Assembly: GCA_001599595.1 (NCBI GenBank)
Contig: BCHH01000009.1
Location: forward strand, 2,273,820-2,312,649
DNA: 38,830 nt
Direction: 5' to 3'
Source of the DNA: Beverwykella pulmonaria
Lineage: Eukaryota; Ascomycota; Dothideomycetes; Pleosporales; Melanommataceae
Part shown: positions 1 to 12,156 of the stretch, one piece after another
How the letters are laid out: each line of letters begins with the position of its first letter
Numbering within the stretch: position 1 is the stretch's first letter
Translations under genes and position numbers: made by a program
The notes under the pieces: model-generated
The model's input: only the letters and a program-made list of their open reading frames with translations
Told to the model about the DNA's origin: nothing
Databases searched by the model: none

Positions 1-1041
1 TGCCTTCTTATTGCAACACCAAACAGACCATTCGGCATTATCGGGATGCAAACGGACGACACCCTGATCCTCGCAACCAATGAATTCTCGAAGCTTGAGG
101 AAGACGAGCTAGTTAAGGCCAAATTGATAGCAAAGCCAAAGGAGAAGCTGACGCCAAATACTCCCCTGTTCTTCAATGGCTGCACCGTTTCAATCGACGA
201 CAGCGGAACAATGTATCTCCGGCAAAAAGACCAAGGCACTAAGCTTGCGCTTGTTGATGAGAAGCACGATACTCAAACTGTATACCGACAGCAGCGTGCT
301 CGAGCTGCGTTCATCTCATCGATATGTCAACCAGAAGCTGCTTTTGATCTATCAACCGCTGCGCAGACCCAGGAACCTGGCAATGACGATATCAAGGCCC
401 TCAACAAACGTATTTCATGGCATATGGCAAATCTCGACCGAGGACTCCAGTATCTGCCTATTGAGATTGAATCAGCAAAGCTATTTGTGTTCGTCGACGG
501 CTCATTTGCAAACAACAAAGATTTGAGCTCCCAGCTAGGATATCTGATTGTTATTGCAAATGAAACCTCTGGAGAGAGCGAGTTCAATATTACTGGCAAT
601 ATCATCCACTACAGCTCTACCAAAAGCAAAAGAGTGACCCGAGCAGTGCTTGCTTCAGAGGTCTATGGGATGGTAGCAGGAGTTGATATCGCTATCGTTC
701 TCGGCACGACACTCAAGATGATCACGGACCGATTGGAGATCCCCGAAATCCCGATCGTTGTATGCACCGATTCGTATTCCCTTTACGAATGTCTTGTCAA
801 ACTCGGCACTACAAAGGAGAAACGACTCATGATTGATATCATGGCTCTTCGACAGTCATATGAGCGACGTGAGCTCCAGGAGATCCGGTGGATCAACGGC
901 AACGACAACCCGGCCGACGCATTTACCAAGGTTATACCAAACAACGCCCTCAAAGCCCTTGTCGACACGAACAAGCTCCGCATCCGAATCGATGGTTGGG
1001 TCAACCGTTCGAACGGTCAATCTAGTCAGTCACGTGTTTGA
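1..1041 (+). CDS. copia polyprotein C-terminus: RT end and RNase H (partial)
   Basis: The frame is open from the first base, so this is a 5'-truncated gene; its apparent ATG at 46 is internal. The motif MQTDDTLIL at 46-72 corresponds to the end of the copia reverse transcriptase core, with the acidic pair at 55-60. A linker is followed by the RNase H domain, whose acidic residues can be placed: Asp in VDGSFA (codon at 496), Glu in ASEVYGM (658), Asp in CTDSYSLYE (769) and Asp in PADAFTK (916). RNase H removes the RNA strand during reverse transcription. The protein ends in a polar tail at a TGA (1039-1041), 124 bp before the LTR. Activity cannot be judged because the upstream domains are missing. 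Confidence 0.88.
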   Translation, partial: CLLIATPNRPFGIIGMQTDDTLILATNEFSKLEEDELVKAKLIAKPKEKLTPNTPLFFNGCTVSIDDSGTMYLRQKDQGTKLALVDEKHDTQTVYRQQRARAAFISSICQPEAAFDLSTAAQTQEPGNDDIKALNKRISWHMANLDRGLQYLPIEIESAKLFVFVDGSFANNKDLSSQLGYLIVIANETSGESEFNITGNIIHYSSTKSKRVTRAVLASEVYGMVAGVDIAIVLGTTLKMITDRLEIPEIPIVVCTDSYSLYECLVKLGTTKEKRLMIDIMALRQSYERRELQEIRWINGNDNPADAFTKVIPNNALKALVDTNKLRIRIDGWVNRSNGQSSQSRV

Positions 1042-1165
1042 TCCGATCAAAGTGGAGGGGAGTTCTCTTTACTTTCTAGCTCAATTGAGCGTCCGTTCGT
1101 TACATGTTTCTTTTCCTTATTTGATTGCAACTGGCAACGACAACGACAAAAGAAAGAGTTGCCAG

Positions 1166-1361
1166 TGTTGGAATATATATCGATGTGGTGATCACGTGGT
1201 GATGTCGTGATCACATGTTTATCACATGAGACACTAGCGACGCTTGGCGGCAAAGGGATGATACAACCTCCTGAGCCTCACCTCAGATAGACACAGACAC
1301 GAATCAATACTTTGCTTAGAACCCCCTTTGTTGCTATTGCAATAGCCCTGTGGAACCAACA
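1166..1361 (+). repeat. 3' LTR of the copia element (196 bp)
   Basis: The LTR starts TGTTGG and ends CCAACA, the expected inverted terminal repeat. It matches the copy at 18456-18654 over its whole length. By eye I count about eight substitutions and three indel bases between them, roughly 95% identity. It carries several GATCACGTG/ATCACATG palindromic motifs near its 5' end. The five bases after it are GTTAG; the same five should precede the 5' LTR outside the window if the element is intact. Confidence 0.9.
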
Positions 1362-4300
1362 GTTAGCTTACGGGTAAGACTGGTGAAAGCAATCAATCAA
1401 TGCACTCCGATAGCTTCTCTTGACACGCAGGCTCGATGGCTTAGCCAACATGAGGTACGGGGGATTACGGCAACTCACCTAGAGCACTAATCTTGTGCTG
1501 AATGCTGTGCTCAGCTGACACTAATTTTGTGTCGCGTTCAGGGGTAGTGGTCACGCCAAACATTAGAAGCATGCTGGCGCCAAAAAATAATTGGACGGCA
1601 AACGGGATGGACAGAGACATCGTGATGAGCGCACTGGCCCCAAGATAGATTGACGGAAGCGAAGGATGATGAGGATCAGCCGTCGAAGTTTCTTCTGTTC
1701 ACGGAGAGCGAGGCATTCATTCGAGGGCGAGTGTTGGTGCTATGAAGTCATTACGACATCATTATGCTGCGGCATTGTGGCGCTTTTGGTTGATTCTTTC
1801 CAGATTATGTTTTGCAGACTTGTAACTCTAGTACTGGAGATAGGTATAGTTTGTGACGATGCTTGTGCTGTGTGCTCATCGGAGAAGCGCTATGGAGGCT
1901 TGAGTTAGCAAGCTCGTCCAGTCAACGTCGAAGACAAACAGCCATCACATACCTTCCAAAAACCGCAAAGCAGGAAGCTGTGCTATTGAACAACCTTGCA
2001 GCTTGCTTCACAACGTTCTTCGTATTTAGACCTGAATCGAGCGCAAGCTACGACAAAGCTAGGTTGTTAGTTCACACGAATAAGACAGGAGATGGCGGAG
2101 ATTAAAATCGCCCCGCGCTTGTTTGAGGCTGCCTGCTGTTGGCTCAAACGTTCGCACGGGCCAGTGGTTCGTGAGCTGATCTGAGAGGTCGGCGGTTCTA
2201 CAGCGCATTTATTGTGTTTGTTGTTCTCAGATCTTGGCCGAGAACATAGCCAGAAGGATATTTGCAGATTTGCACCCGCTCGCAAGGCAGACTTGACTCC
2301 CTGTCGTCTCAAACCACCTGCTCGGGCTTAATAGAGTGTAAACCAACAATGGAAATGCTTCACGAGGAACCCCTAAGAAGCAGCCGCGCAGTTTGCACAG
2401 AGTACTTTGAGGCAAACTGCAATTAGGATTTGACTGGGGTTGACAGAACGGAAATGAAGGCTGGCGTCCAGTTGGCCTTGCGGAGAGAACGAAGGATCTA
2501 AGCCTACGAACCCTCATGATGTTTGCATTGTCGTTGAAGTGTGATCCACGGTTCGACTGGTGTGACAGGCTTTAGTTTTCTCGATGCCATCAGCCGCACC
2601 GCACAACGTTAACGCTGCGGCACCAGACTGTGATGAATGACAAACTCAAAAGGAGACATGTGCAATCGAGAACCAGCATCAACTCAACCGCGTGAGTTGA
2701 TCCACTATTCGTATACCACTTTTCGTCTCAAAGAATTAGGAGTCCAATCCAACGGAGAATCGGAGGTCGCAGCGCCGACGCAGCTAGCCGACGTATGTCC
2801 TCACGAGACGGTTGAATACCGCATTCACGGTTCCATGACGGATATGCCGACTCAACGAACGAGGTTGCTAAGTCAAAGGTGAAAAATACTGCAACTTTGG
2901 AGCACTGGAGATCCCTTCACCATATCTAGTGTGGGATCAGACAGTTCAACAGTTCCACGAAATCCGTTGTGAGAGTCCTTGTGTTGCAAGCAACAGCTCG
3001 CGCGCAGGACGGGGCTGGAGCTAATCCAGCTCCCTAACGATATCTGAACCACTATTTGGTTTCTACCTCCCATCGTCAAGACCATGAAGAACAAGAGGGC
3101 AGCCCTGAGATTGCTAAACTTGTGTCTCCATACCATCCGTAGTTGTCACGCCAGTTAGCATAATTGCTAGTGACAACCGCCACCAATGTTTGCTAGCAGT
3201 AGTGCCGTTGCACGCGGCATTGGTCTGAGCGGTAGAAGAAGGATGTCGGCTTTCATGCCTCGGAATCGAGAAGGAGTACCAAGGCTCGAGACTAGGATAG
3301 TTCGGTGTCAGGTCAGGCTCAGACATGGCCGTCACGTTGGGTCACTTGCCATTACACATGAACGGGTCAAGATAAGCTCGATGGCGTCGGTCCCTAAGAA
3401 CCAGGCGAGAATGGATCTCGGTCGAGGATCGGTTGGCCAAGACAAAGACTAATGGCCAGGGATAGAAGCTGAGGATGAATACAGTTTTCAACCGCTGGAC
3501 TATTTGGTTGCAAGACGTTGTTTGAATCTGCTCGAGGTTGCTACAGAGAGTTGTTCTCTCCCAACGTTGGCGGCCCGGACCGCTGTAGGTAGACGTTCTC
3601 TCGAGCCTGACCACGGCGTCACATCAGCTCATTCTGACGACCGAAAGTTTCGGTGTAACGGCTTGCTCACCTGGACACGAAACCGCCCTCTCCAGCATCA
3701 ACGGCAGGCTTGGCCCGTTTGGGTGGGCTGAGACATTGTCGGCTACATTCTCTGCGGTTCCTGCTCTTCCCGAAGCATATTCGAGGCTCCTGCAGGCCGC
3801 CAGAAGATAGCGGGACTCTGGAAGATGCTTGGACGGCGGACATGGCGTCACGAGGATGGAGCGGGAGGCTGCATGCTGGTGCGCCTCGAATCCGGATTCC
3901 CTGTAGGTTAGTTGGATATCTTGTGACCGAAGGATGAGATGATGAGATGGCGCGTCTAGGATAAGCCGTGATCGTCAGAACACCCGCTCAGCCACCATCT
4001 CAATCTACGCTCCAACGGGCTGCTGTGCATGGCAGTTGTGACATGGTCTGGCAGTGCCCGAGGCTTAACGTGAGAGAAAAGGGGGGGGGAAGAAGTGGGG
4101 GGCCGCACATGAGGCGCTCGGAAACGAGTGGCAGCTCTGTTGGTACCTTCTCCATGGAGGGCATCAGATGACGGTGGACAGGTATGGAAATGGGCGGCGG
4201 TCTCATGTTGATGCTGCGGCAAGCCTTTCGGCAAGCTGCGTGGAACGCGCTGGTAAGGAGCCGATCGCGGGAAGACGATTGGCCCATGCGGCTCGATACG

Positions 4301-6050
4301 CCGTGCAGCTGGAGGCAAGGAATGCAATGCGAAGACTGACTGCGTTCCCCATCAGCACCAGGAGTATCGCCGGTCAGCCCCGAGCGCTGGGAGCGAGCGA
4401 GGGGAGCGCCGTGGGTGGCAAGGTGCGAGGCACCTGCGCTCGCCAGCCGGCCTGGGACTGAGATGCCACCCCGTCCGCGTAGCGGCAGAGCGTGGCGGCG
4501 ACAGCAAGAGAGAGCCAGGCGACGATGGTGTTGACGACACTGGGCTCCTGGGCGGAGGAGGGGATGGCATTGAGGAGGTTTGGGCGGACGGCTGGGCGCT
4601 CCTGCCGCACGGATGCACGGCGGAAGGAACCAGCACCCGAAGCGGGCTAGCGCGGTTCGCGGGCGGGGAGGAACAACCGCGAGCGCTGCACCTCATCCTC
4701 ATCGCATCTCGCCATCCTTGCCCGCCCACCCATGCCGTCCGTCGCCATCCCAGCCTATCATCGCCTCCATCAGTTTCTGCATCGCGACTCCCCAGGGCTT
4801 GTCCTCGCCTTCTCGCATGCACCAGCGCCTGCGTGCACGACTGCGTGAGGAGAGTGCCTGCGTGTTGTCATGGTCCAAGCGATAGCATCACATCCACCTC
4901 AACCACAGCTGGCCGAGAAAAATGAGCCACTCCGTCTGTGTCTGCTAGAATTCATCTCGCGCACGCCCGACGTGACAGCAGACAGCACGGGGCCCACCGG
5001 CACCCTCGACGAATGGCCCCGCTGCTGCGCTGCTTTTGGCCTTCTGCGCAGGGCGCTCCCAGACTGCCGGGACCGCCGTGTGTTGGGAGAGAGGAAGTCC
5101 GGAGCATGGCGCGGTGATCACAGTGAGTGCTGCCTTTATGGACTAACTCGAACCGCGCTTGGCCCCAACGCGTCTCCGACCGAAGGGTTGCATTCATTCA
5201 CTGACCGCTCCCTCCCCTCACCGGGGTGGCGTCTCTTGTGGGAATTGTGTGGGTGTCTTGTGCGTGGCTTTGGCCCTCGCTGCGAGCTGTCTCCGCGAGA
5301 CCTCGTTCGCCATGCCACATGCCACCGCCGGCTCGGAGCGTCCTCGCCCATCGAGCCAACCCATTTCTTTGCCTCCCCTCTCTCTCGTCTCGCCCTGTTC
5401 AACCGCTGTCGTTGACGCCCGCACTGTTGCCATTCCTATCCAGTAGCCCGTGGCGCGCTCAAAAGCCAGCCTTCTCTTGGCCCGCCCGCGATACAGTGCG
5501 GACGGGCCGCCGCATGCAAGCCAGTCCACTCTGTCCAATCCCTCTCCCGGCGGGCTGCGTAGACTGATCATCTGTTCGCTGCATGGGTTATTCTTAGGGG
5601 GTTGGTCGAGATGAAACATCGCCGTCCCGGCCCGCTGGCTCTGCTGCTGTGTTGAGGACGGCCACATCTAGTGCCGTGTCGTGGCCAATGTTCCTGCGTC
5701 GATGCACGGGATTGTGATGCTCTGGCATACGAGCTAATCCGTGTCTGCTGCCTCACCGCGTAGGGACCTCCGGACGGCAGAGGCCATGCATCCGGTGCAA
5801 GGAATGCAAAGCGCAGCGTAGACCAGAGTCAACCCGAGAAGGGATGCGAGCCTAGGCCCTAGGGCAAATCATCTCTCCCTGACATCGGAGATATAGATAG
5901 GCCGTTTTGGGAAGTGGTTGCTGCCAATGCTACCGTGGTGCTGGAGGGTGTTGGAGAAGGCCATGGTCTGAGCCTCGCAATACGCATCGTTTTCTCGGGG
6001 GGGGCTGAATCTTGATCCATTTCTCTGAGAGAGCGTCCAAGCTACCCTAC
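1362..6050. other. long gene-poor stretch
   Basis: I find no gene I can support in this 4.7 kb. Open frames exist on both strands, but none has a recognisable domain, a signal peptide with a sensible continuation, or a phase-consistent splice model. Roughly 4000-5800 is visibly more GC-rich than its surroundings, which makes chance open frames longer; the longest are minus 4352-4822 and plus 4870-5415. There is an eight-to-nine-base G run near 4081-4089 and another at about 5998-6006. A non-coding RNA or a remote regulatory region for the gene at 7641 cannot be excluded. Confidence 0.5.
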
Positions 6051-7640
6051 TTGGTAGGCATTGCCCCTTTCAGTCAAACAACCCGACAGCATCCCCCAAG
6101 CCCACCCTTTCCTGTATCAATTCCATAGTGGTTTCTGTCTGTTTGCTCCGTACTTGACCGCACTTCTCCCACCCGGCCTCGGTAGTATCACTCCTATTCG
6201 ACCGCTGTTCCTGCGTCATCGCTTTCCCTTTCCGTACATCTCCCCCATCTCGATCCCGCACTGTCTATCTCGCTTCACTATTTTCTCCTCGCAAATCTAG
6301 TACCCGCCCAAGCATCTTCGAGAACAAAGATCACGGGAATATCGAGCCCTGACAGCCTCGTGCAACCGTGCCGTTACCAGGAAGCCGAGTGGAATTGAAG
6401 GTTCAGGGCATATATGCCTGGCTCCTCCGCGCTCCTTCAGACAGACCACCTTGTCCCCTTTCCAGAGACTCGCCGTGGTTTCATAACAGTCTCCGTTTGT
6501 ACCAACACTCGACCTGCATCGACCACTCCGAGACTGGCACGACGCCAGAGAACGGGAGCAGACAACGTCCTTGGACCAAATCCGCGAACCCGGCCTCGGT
6601 GCAGATCGCTTGATAATTGACGACAAGTCAGCGTCGTCGCCGAAACCGCCACGTCTGCATTCGGTCGGCGCCACATTATTTCTTTGGGCGCGGTGCAGCA
6701 GAGCCTTGTAAGTTTCGTAGAGATTGCAACATGTACCCTTCGGCAACTGCCAAAAGACTGACAGGTCACAGCGGAGCGTCAAGGTCACCGCCGACGTCGC
6801 AACCGACCAGCAACCAGGGAGGGGGCGGACCAGAACCTGGCTGTGCGCGCGCATCGCTCAGATTTGAGATTTGAGATCTGTGGGGACGGCGGGAGGAAGC
6901 AAAGCGCACTTGTCGGCCTGCGTTTCGCGTTGGCGAGCGTTCAGCCATAAGGCTCGAGACGTCGCGCGACATCGCGGCGAGCCTCGTCAGATCAACCGCA
7001 GGCGCACCGAAGCCCTCGAGAAGCATCGCAGAAGGTGAGTGTTGATCCCACCGCCGCCCGTCACCGTCCTGACCCGCGTGACTCAGCCCAGCGACCTTGC
7101 TCGTATCGTATTGCGCGTCGGCGAGGTGTGAGCAAGCCATCACAAACCCAATCTGCTGGATAAAGTGCGTGTTGCGGGCAGGGCTCCACTCCCCCAGCAG
7201 CGCCAGCATTGACGGATTGGCAGCCACCAGGACCGCCAGCAGTCCAGGACCGCCAGGTCCTCGCAGCGGCAGCTAGTCGAGGATCGCCCCTGTGCCGGCT
7301 AAACCGCCCCAGATTCCCTTGAAGCGAGCCAACAACGGCACTCGACGTGCCTCCATCGCCTCTTTGAGCGGCCGCCCTCAGCAGCGGCCCCCGCGACGAC
7401 GCTGCTCTCTCGCCGGATTGGCCTCGCTGGATTGGGGCCCCAGCGTACACCGCCAGCGACGAAGACGACGCTCAACGCTCGCCACTGCCGGCGCCGTTGA
7501 CTACGACCCAGTGCGCCGGATTTTGCAGCTGAGGCGTGGGTGAGATCCGCTGCAGTGCGTTCCTCGAAGGAGCTGCGTTGCCGTTCGTTGCCATCCTCGC
7601 ATGCGTTGCTGCTACTACGGGCTTCTACGGGCGCAGCATC
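6051..7640 (+). promoter_or_regulatory. probable promoter and long 5' leader of the vib-1-like gene
   Basis: From about 6060 to 6300 the plus strand is strongly pyrimidine-rich (C/T runs broken by short A/G), as is common around fungal transcription starts. From there to the first coding ATG at 7641 are about 1.3 kb without a supported gene. I read this as promoter plus a long transcribed leader, possibly with leader introns and upstream ORFs. The overlapping minus-strand frames at 6297-6854 and 6766-7227 show no family features. This is an inference from composition and position only. Confidence 0.35.
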
Positions 7641-10576
7641 ATGTCTGCAATAATGAATCAAGGTAAGTCAGCCTTAAACACATACATATGCCCAACCCTG
7701 GCCCTGCGTGGTGGAGCACAAACCCGCAATTCATGGCCCTCCACGCGCGCTGCACACTGCACACTGCACACCTTCATTCATAAGACTCGCGCCCTTCTCC
7801 GCATTCTTCCACAAAACTCTGCATTCCTCTCGCATATCCCTCCTATATTGCCTGCACCGCAGCCGCGCGACTGCCCTCCTCCTCACTATTTATTGCAACA
7901 CGCTGTGGGTCCCCCGTTCACTCCTCTACCCGCTCGTGTAGTGCGCTCTTACACGCCTCCTCTGCCACCCGATCGCGGAGCCCACTGTGCCACCACGTCC
8001 CACGCGCGCTCTGGCCTGGCATTCTTTCGTCGGCGGGTGCACGTTGTCCGTTTTGTCACACACCGTGCCCACCAGCGCTCTCGTCGGGCTCAGATTGATT
8101 GGCTGACGTGCAGGATAAGCAGTGCTTCACCCTCCTTTGCCATTGGCATCGGACAACCCCTTCTCTTCCGAGCAAGAATGCATCGATCACATTGGTCCTC
8201 ATGCACATCATAGTTCCTTTGCAGCTGGCGTTCCCGATCAGCTAAGGCGCGACGGTGCTCTAGGCCACTCAGCGTCCGGCATTCTCAACTCTCTGCCTCC
8301 GAGTAGCATCACCAGCCGTTACAGTGCCCGTCGTCCCGACGCACAGTAAGTACCCCATCTCATTGGTCCCCCAGCATTCCGGCATGGCATGGCGGGCTGT
8401 GTTGCCTGGCCCTGGCCTGCCACCAGCCCTCATCCCGCCTGCCTCGACGCCTCCTCGCCTGGTGCTGGTGCTGCCCAAGCTCTGCTTTCCACAACCGCCG
8501 AACAAACACGTCGTCATGTCCTTCATCTTTTCTGCCGTCGCACATGTTCCGGATGCATGGCGCACCTAGCTGTACCAGCACGCCGGTCTGACACATTGAT
8601 CACACGACAATCCTAGCGGTAATGCCATATCGTCCCTGTCCGAATTGACAACTATACCGTGCCACCCACCCCCCCGGTTACACATCACTGTCGTTGGCAT
8701 CACCCTGCCGACTAGCATTGTTTTGTTGAGTTGACTAACCGTCGTCAGTAGGTATCATTCGATTACAGCCCTCTCCGACGCGGGATCAGGGTCTATTTCC
8801 ACCTCCCCCAGCTCCAACGCCTCGTCGTCACTAGCCTTCTCGTCTTTTGCCCCGACAGGCACCAGTGTCTATTCTAATCATCTCGAGTTAACAAACAATC
8901 TTTCCAATTTTTCCTACGGGTACGGTGGCCAGATGTCGACAACTCGACCACGAATGTCCTCCATGTAGGTAGCCTTTTGTGGCGCATTCTTGCGTTTCAA
9001 ACCTCAACTTTTCATGCATAACAGCTAATAGCTACACGATAGATCTGATAACTCGTCGTCGGCCATGTTACCTCCGGCACGATCATCGGCTGGGATAGGC
9101 AATCCGGTGTCACCGTCTCTGGGTGCGTCGGCTAGGGATAATTATACCACATCAACACCAGGCTTGCACCGTCACCCGCACACTCTTTCTCCTCGACATT
9201 CCGAAATCTCGCGTTACGGCTCTCTGCCCGAAACTCCCAGAAGTGTCTTGACTCCCACCATGCCTTTACCCACGTCCGGTGTCTACAACGCTTCCATGTT
9301 AAATTACTCTCAGCCTGACCGGGCCGGGGAAACACCACCCTTCAATCCACAAGAATCTTGGTACTCCATCACTTGCGAGGGGACGAAAGTCACCCCTACC
9401 ATTGATGCGAAGATCGAGAAAGGCTTCTTTTACTCGTCAGACCATGTCTGGACCTGCTATCGAAGAAACTACTTTTCGGTTCAAGTATCATTCTCCCTCA
9501 GTCCTTGGATTGCGATCCCCAACGGTCGACTTTATCTCGATCAGGGTGGTAGTAAAGGACCGGAGCAGATCCAGTCAATGGCAGTTTCTCTCGCCGCTTC
9601 TGTGGATGGTGCGGGTGGAAAGAGCATCGAACTGATTCAACACACCCCCAAACGCGATAAAGGACCTCAGCTTACAATGAAGAAGGAGCTGCTAGAGCCA
9701 ACGCCGCCAGGAAAACATGACCACAGTGGCTATTCTCTCAATTACCATCAGTCGACGACAGTAGCAGGGCCCCAATTACCCCTACAGAAGGAGTCAGACG
9801 CTTCCCATCAACAATACTCTCCAACGAGCCACACCAATACCAACTACCAGCACGCATTTGAACGCATTCAATTTAAATCCGCTACGGCGAACAACGGAAA
9901 GAGGCGAGCTCAACAACAATACTACTGTTTGATTGTCGAGTTATGGGCAAACGTGCAGAATCCTCGAGATTCAAGCCCCGTGTGGGTGAAGATTGGTGCC
10001 CGCTCGTCTCATCCTGTTGTTGTTCGCGGTCGGTCTCCGAGTCATTACTCGCACGAAGGACCTCACAACGCTGGTACCTCTCGAGGTGGCGGCGGTTCTG
10101 GTGTCGGTGGACCTGGGCATCCGGGTCTCGGCTCCAACGGTGGACCAACCTACGGCCGTGGCTACGGAAATGGCCTGTCAGGCAGCGGAGGGACAACATT
10201 GGGCGGGAGTATGTACAGAGGAACTGCATACTCTCTAGATCCAAGCCCCGTGGGAAGTCACTCAGTCAGCTCTGCAAGTTCCTTAAGCGGCGGTACGGCA
10301 GATGGGCTTGTGGGAGATCAACATATGGTTGACGAAGAAGACAGCAAGATGATTTCCCATGACGGATACCAATATTTCCCCTCACCCATTTACGACGGAC
10401 TACCGCCCAAAGTCGATGGCCCAGCACTGCCTCTCCCAGACCGGAGGATCAAAGAAGAGTTCTCAGGTCCCGCTTCCATCACAACTGGCTGGCAGGTCGG
10501 CAGCTGTGGAAGATTCCAAGGAATGGAGACTAGTCGCGGGTACTATCCGGATGTACATGCCCACGCAGGGTATTGA
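7641..10576 (+). CDS. vib-1: NDT80/PhoG-like transcription factor of the VIB-1/XprG group
   Basis: Hand-built gene of four exons: 7641-7662, 8123-8345, 8749-8964 and 9043-10576. They give 1995 bp and 664 residues, with all three junctions in phase. Donors are GTAAGT, GTAAGT and GTAGGT; branch-like sequences are GCTGAC, GACTAAC and GCTAAT. The p53-like NDT80/PhoG DNA-binding domain spans about residues 258-487, from NPQESWYSITCEGTKV to VWVKIGARSSHPVVVRGR, including ANNGKRRAQQQYYCLIVELW. Around it are Ser/Pro-rich and, C-terminally, Gly-rich low-complexity regions. In Neurospora and Aspergillus this group controls heterokaryon-incompatibility and programmed cell death genes and secreted proteases under starvation; the length is close to the family norm as I recall it. 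The second intron ends CAGTAG, a tandem acceptor that would exchange His-Arg for Gln near residue 82. The tiny first exon is the least certain part. Confidence 0.85.
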
Positions 10577-12156
10577 TGCAGTTTGGACTGGTTCGACCAT
10601 TTGTCATGTCTGTTGACCGGCTCAATTTGACAATGCGTCTCTCGGGTGTGTATCTAGGACGACCGAAGGCACCCAAGCTAGGACGGACCGCAGACCAGCT
10701 CTGCATGCTGACAACGAACACCCATGAGCATACTTGGCCAAGCGCTCTTCGATTTTGCGACTACCATCTTAACACGCTTATATCTTAATTACTTCGAGTA
10801 TTGGGTGCTCCCTGTTCCCCGACCAATCACAGCCGCTGACTGGCCGAACCACGCACGGACGCCATTTCTCACAGCATAGCAGCGCAATGGCGCAAGGATC
10901 AAACGGGCGGGGTGTAGGAACGAGCGCATGACTGAGGCTATATCGCACGGCTCTAAGACAAAGGCTACGATGAAACGTTTAGCGTCCTACCAGATTTGGA
11001 ATGCGCTTCTCCCGACCCCCCACCACGGCGGGACGAAAGCAGCCCTCTAGGACCTCTCCACACTCGGTATCTTCTCGCCCGCTCCTCCTGATCCAGTCGC
11101 CATGGATCATGGTACATGGTACAGCGACGCACTTCCCGAAATACGACATATTTAATCCTGCACGTAGCCCTTTTCCCCGCCATGCCATGACTGTTATGAC
11201 CTGCATGAGCAGCATATTCCCTTGCCTTTTTTCCTTGGTCTTTCAATGTCTCGTATCGTCTTAATGTCTCTTTTATATCGGTTCCCGTCCGCATCTTGGA
11301 GTGCGACAACGGTGTTGGGTGCTTGGTTTTTTTGGAACTGTCATGGAGGTCTCTTGGGGTACCGGTATGCAATGGGGTTTGGATTCGGACTGTGCATTGC
11401 GCATGGAGCATATGGGTTAAAAAAAAAGGCTGGCCATACCGTACCCCTTCCTATTATGCCATCTCTGCTGGACGCGACCTCGGCTGGCTGTCACGAAGGG
11501 CTCGGCAGAGATGGCCAGGTCATGCTGGATGATTCACGTACAGGTCATGGGACACGGGTCACAGGTCGCGGGTTACGGGTTACGGGTTACGGGCCACGGT
11601 TTTCCTTTTGGTATCAAGATGATTGTCGGACAGTGCGAGAGAGGGACCTCGGTGTGAAGAGGTGGATGATGACTAAGTGCGGCTCATGATGGTGGCTTCG
11701 TTGAATGTATGATTATATAGCCCATAAAAGCTTGTGATAGTTCTATGAATTTGAAACAGGCGGCCCTTCTTTTTGCATTGGTTTTAATGCGCGGTGATGT
11801 CGGTGTTCGCGAGTCATGGGCCGTTGGCATTTTTGCAACCAAAGGGTACATTTTCAACCTTTTGTAACTGCGATGCCTAGGAGATAGGGGCGTTCAACAT
11901 AAGAGCTAGTAAAGCAACTATTGCAGTCATTGGAGGTGTTGGGTGACGTGGAAGGAAGCTCTTGTCCGTCGCTCTTAGCTCCCGAGCGGGCGCGGGAAGG
12001 CCTCCGATGCGGGAAACCAAATAATAACCTTCTGCGAACAACAATAGTCATCATCATCGCAAACAATCACCGCCACAGCCAGCGCATCTATCCGCGACAA
12101 AGACAAACCACACTTGCGTATCTCGTCCCTTTCTTGTTACAGTGGATATCTCGGCC
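10577..12156. other. intergenic: vib-1-like 3' region and SRP102 promoter
   Basis: No gene is supported in this 1.6 kb. The first several hundred bases probably hold the 3' UTR of the transcription factor. A minus-strand open frame at 10965-11411 has no recognised features and is not called. A short heptamer repeat at 11573-11593 and an A run at about 11420-11428 are present. The promoter of the next gene must lie in the last few hundred bases; no TATA box stands out. Confidence 0.5.
11573..11593 (+). repeat. tandem heptamer TTACGGG x3
   Basis: Three perfect copies of TTACGGG, flanked by degenerate copies (CACGGG, TCGCGGG, CCACGG) from about 11550 to 11600. It resembles but is not the fungal telomere repeat TTAGGG. 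Most likely a simple microsatellite. Confidence 0.8.

Larger units (their letters stand above)
1..1361 (+). mobile_element. Ty1/copia LTR retrotransposon, 3' end
   Basis: The window opens inside the polyprotein of a copia-type retrotransposon. The visible part runs from the end of reverse transcriptase through RNase H, a short 3' untranslated stretch and the 3' LTR. A purine-rich run (about 1147-1157) lies just before the LTR, where a polypurine tract is expected. The 5' LTR, gag, protease and integrase lie outside the window, so I cannot tell whether the element is complete. No internal stop or frameshift is seen in the 347 visible codons, which suggests a fairly young copy. A solo LTR of the same family is present at 18456-18654. 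Confidence 0.9.

Noticed and set aside
4352..4822. 156-residue minus-strand frame in GC-rich DNA
   Set aside because: Low-complexity Pro/Ser/Arg composition, no domain and overlapping frames on both strands; expected by chance at this GC content.
5218..5667. 149-residue minus-strand frame
   Set aside because: No recognised motif, no plausible splice partner, and open frames of similar size on the other strand.
6297..7227. Overlapping minus-strand frames of 185 and 153 residues
   Set aside because: No family features; located in the probable leader of the vib-1-like gene.
10965..11411. 148-residue minus-strand frame
   Set aside because: Basic, low-information sequence without a domain; probably antisense to the 3' region of the transcription-factor transcript.
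11550..11600. Interstitial telomere repeat
   Set aside because: The unit is TTACGGG rather than TTAGGG and only three copies are perfect.
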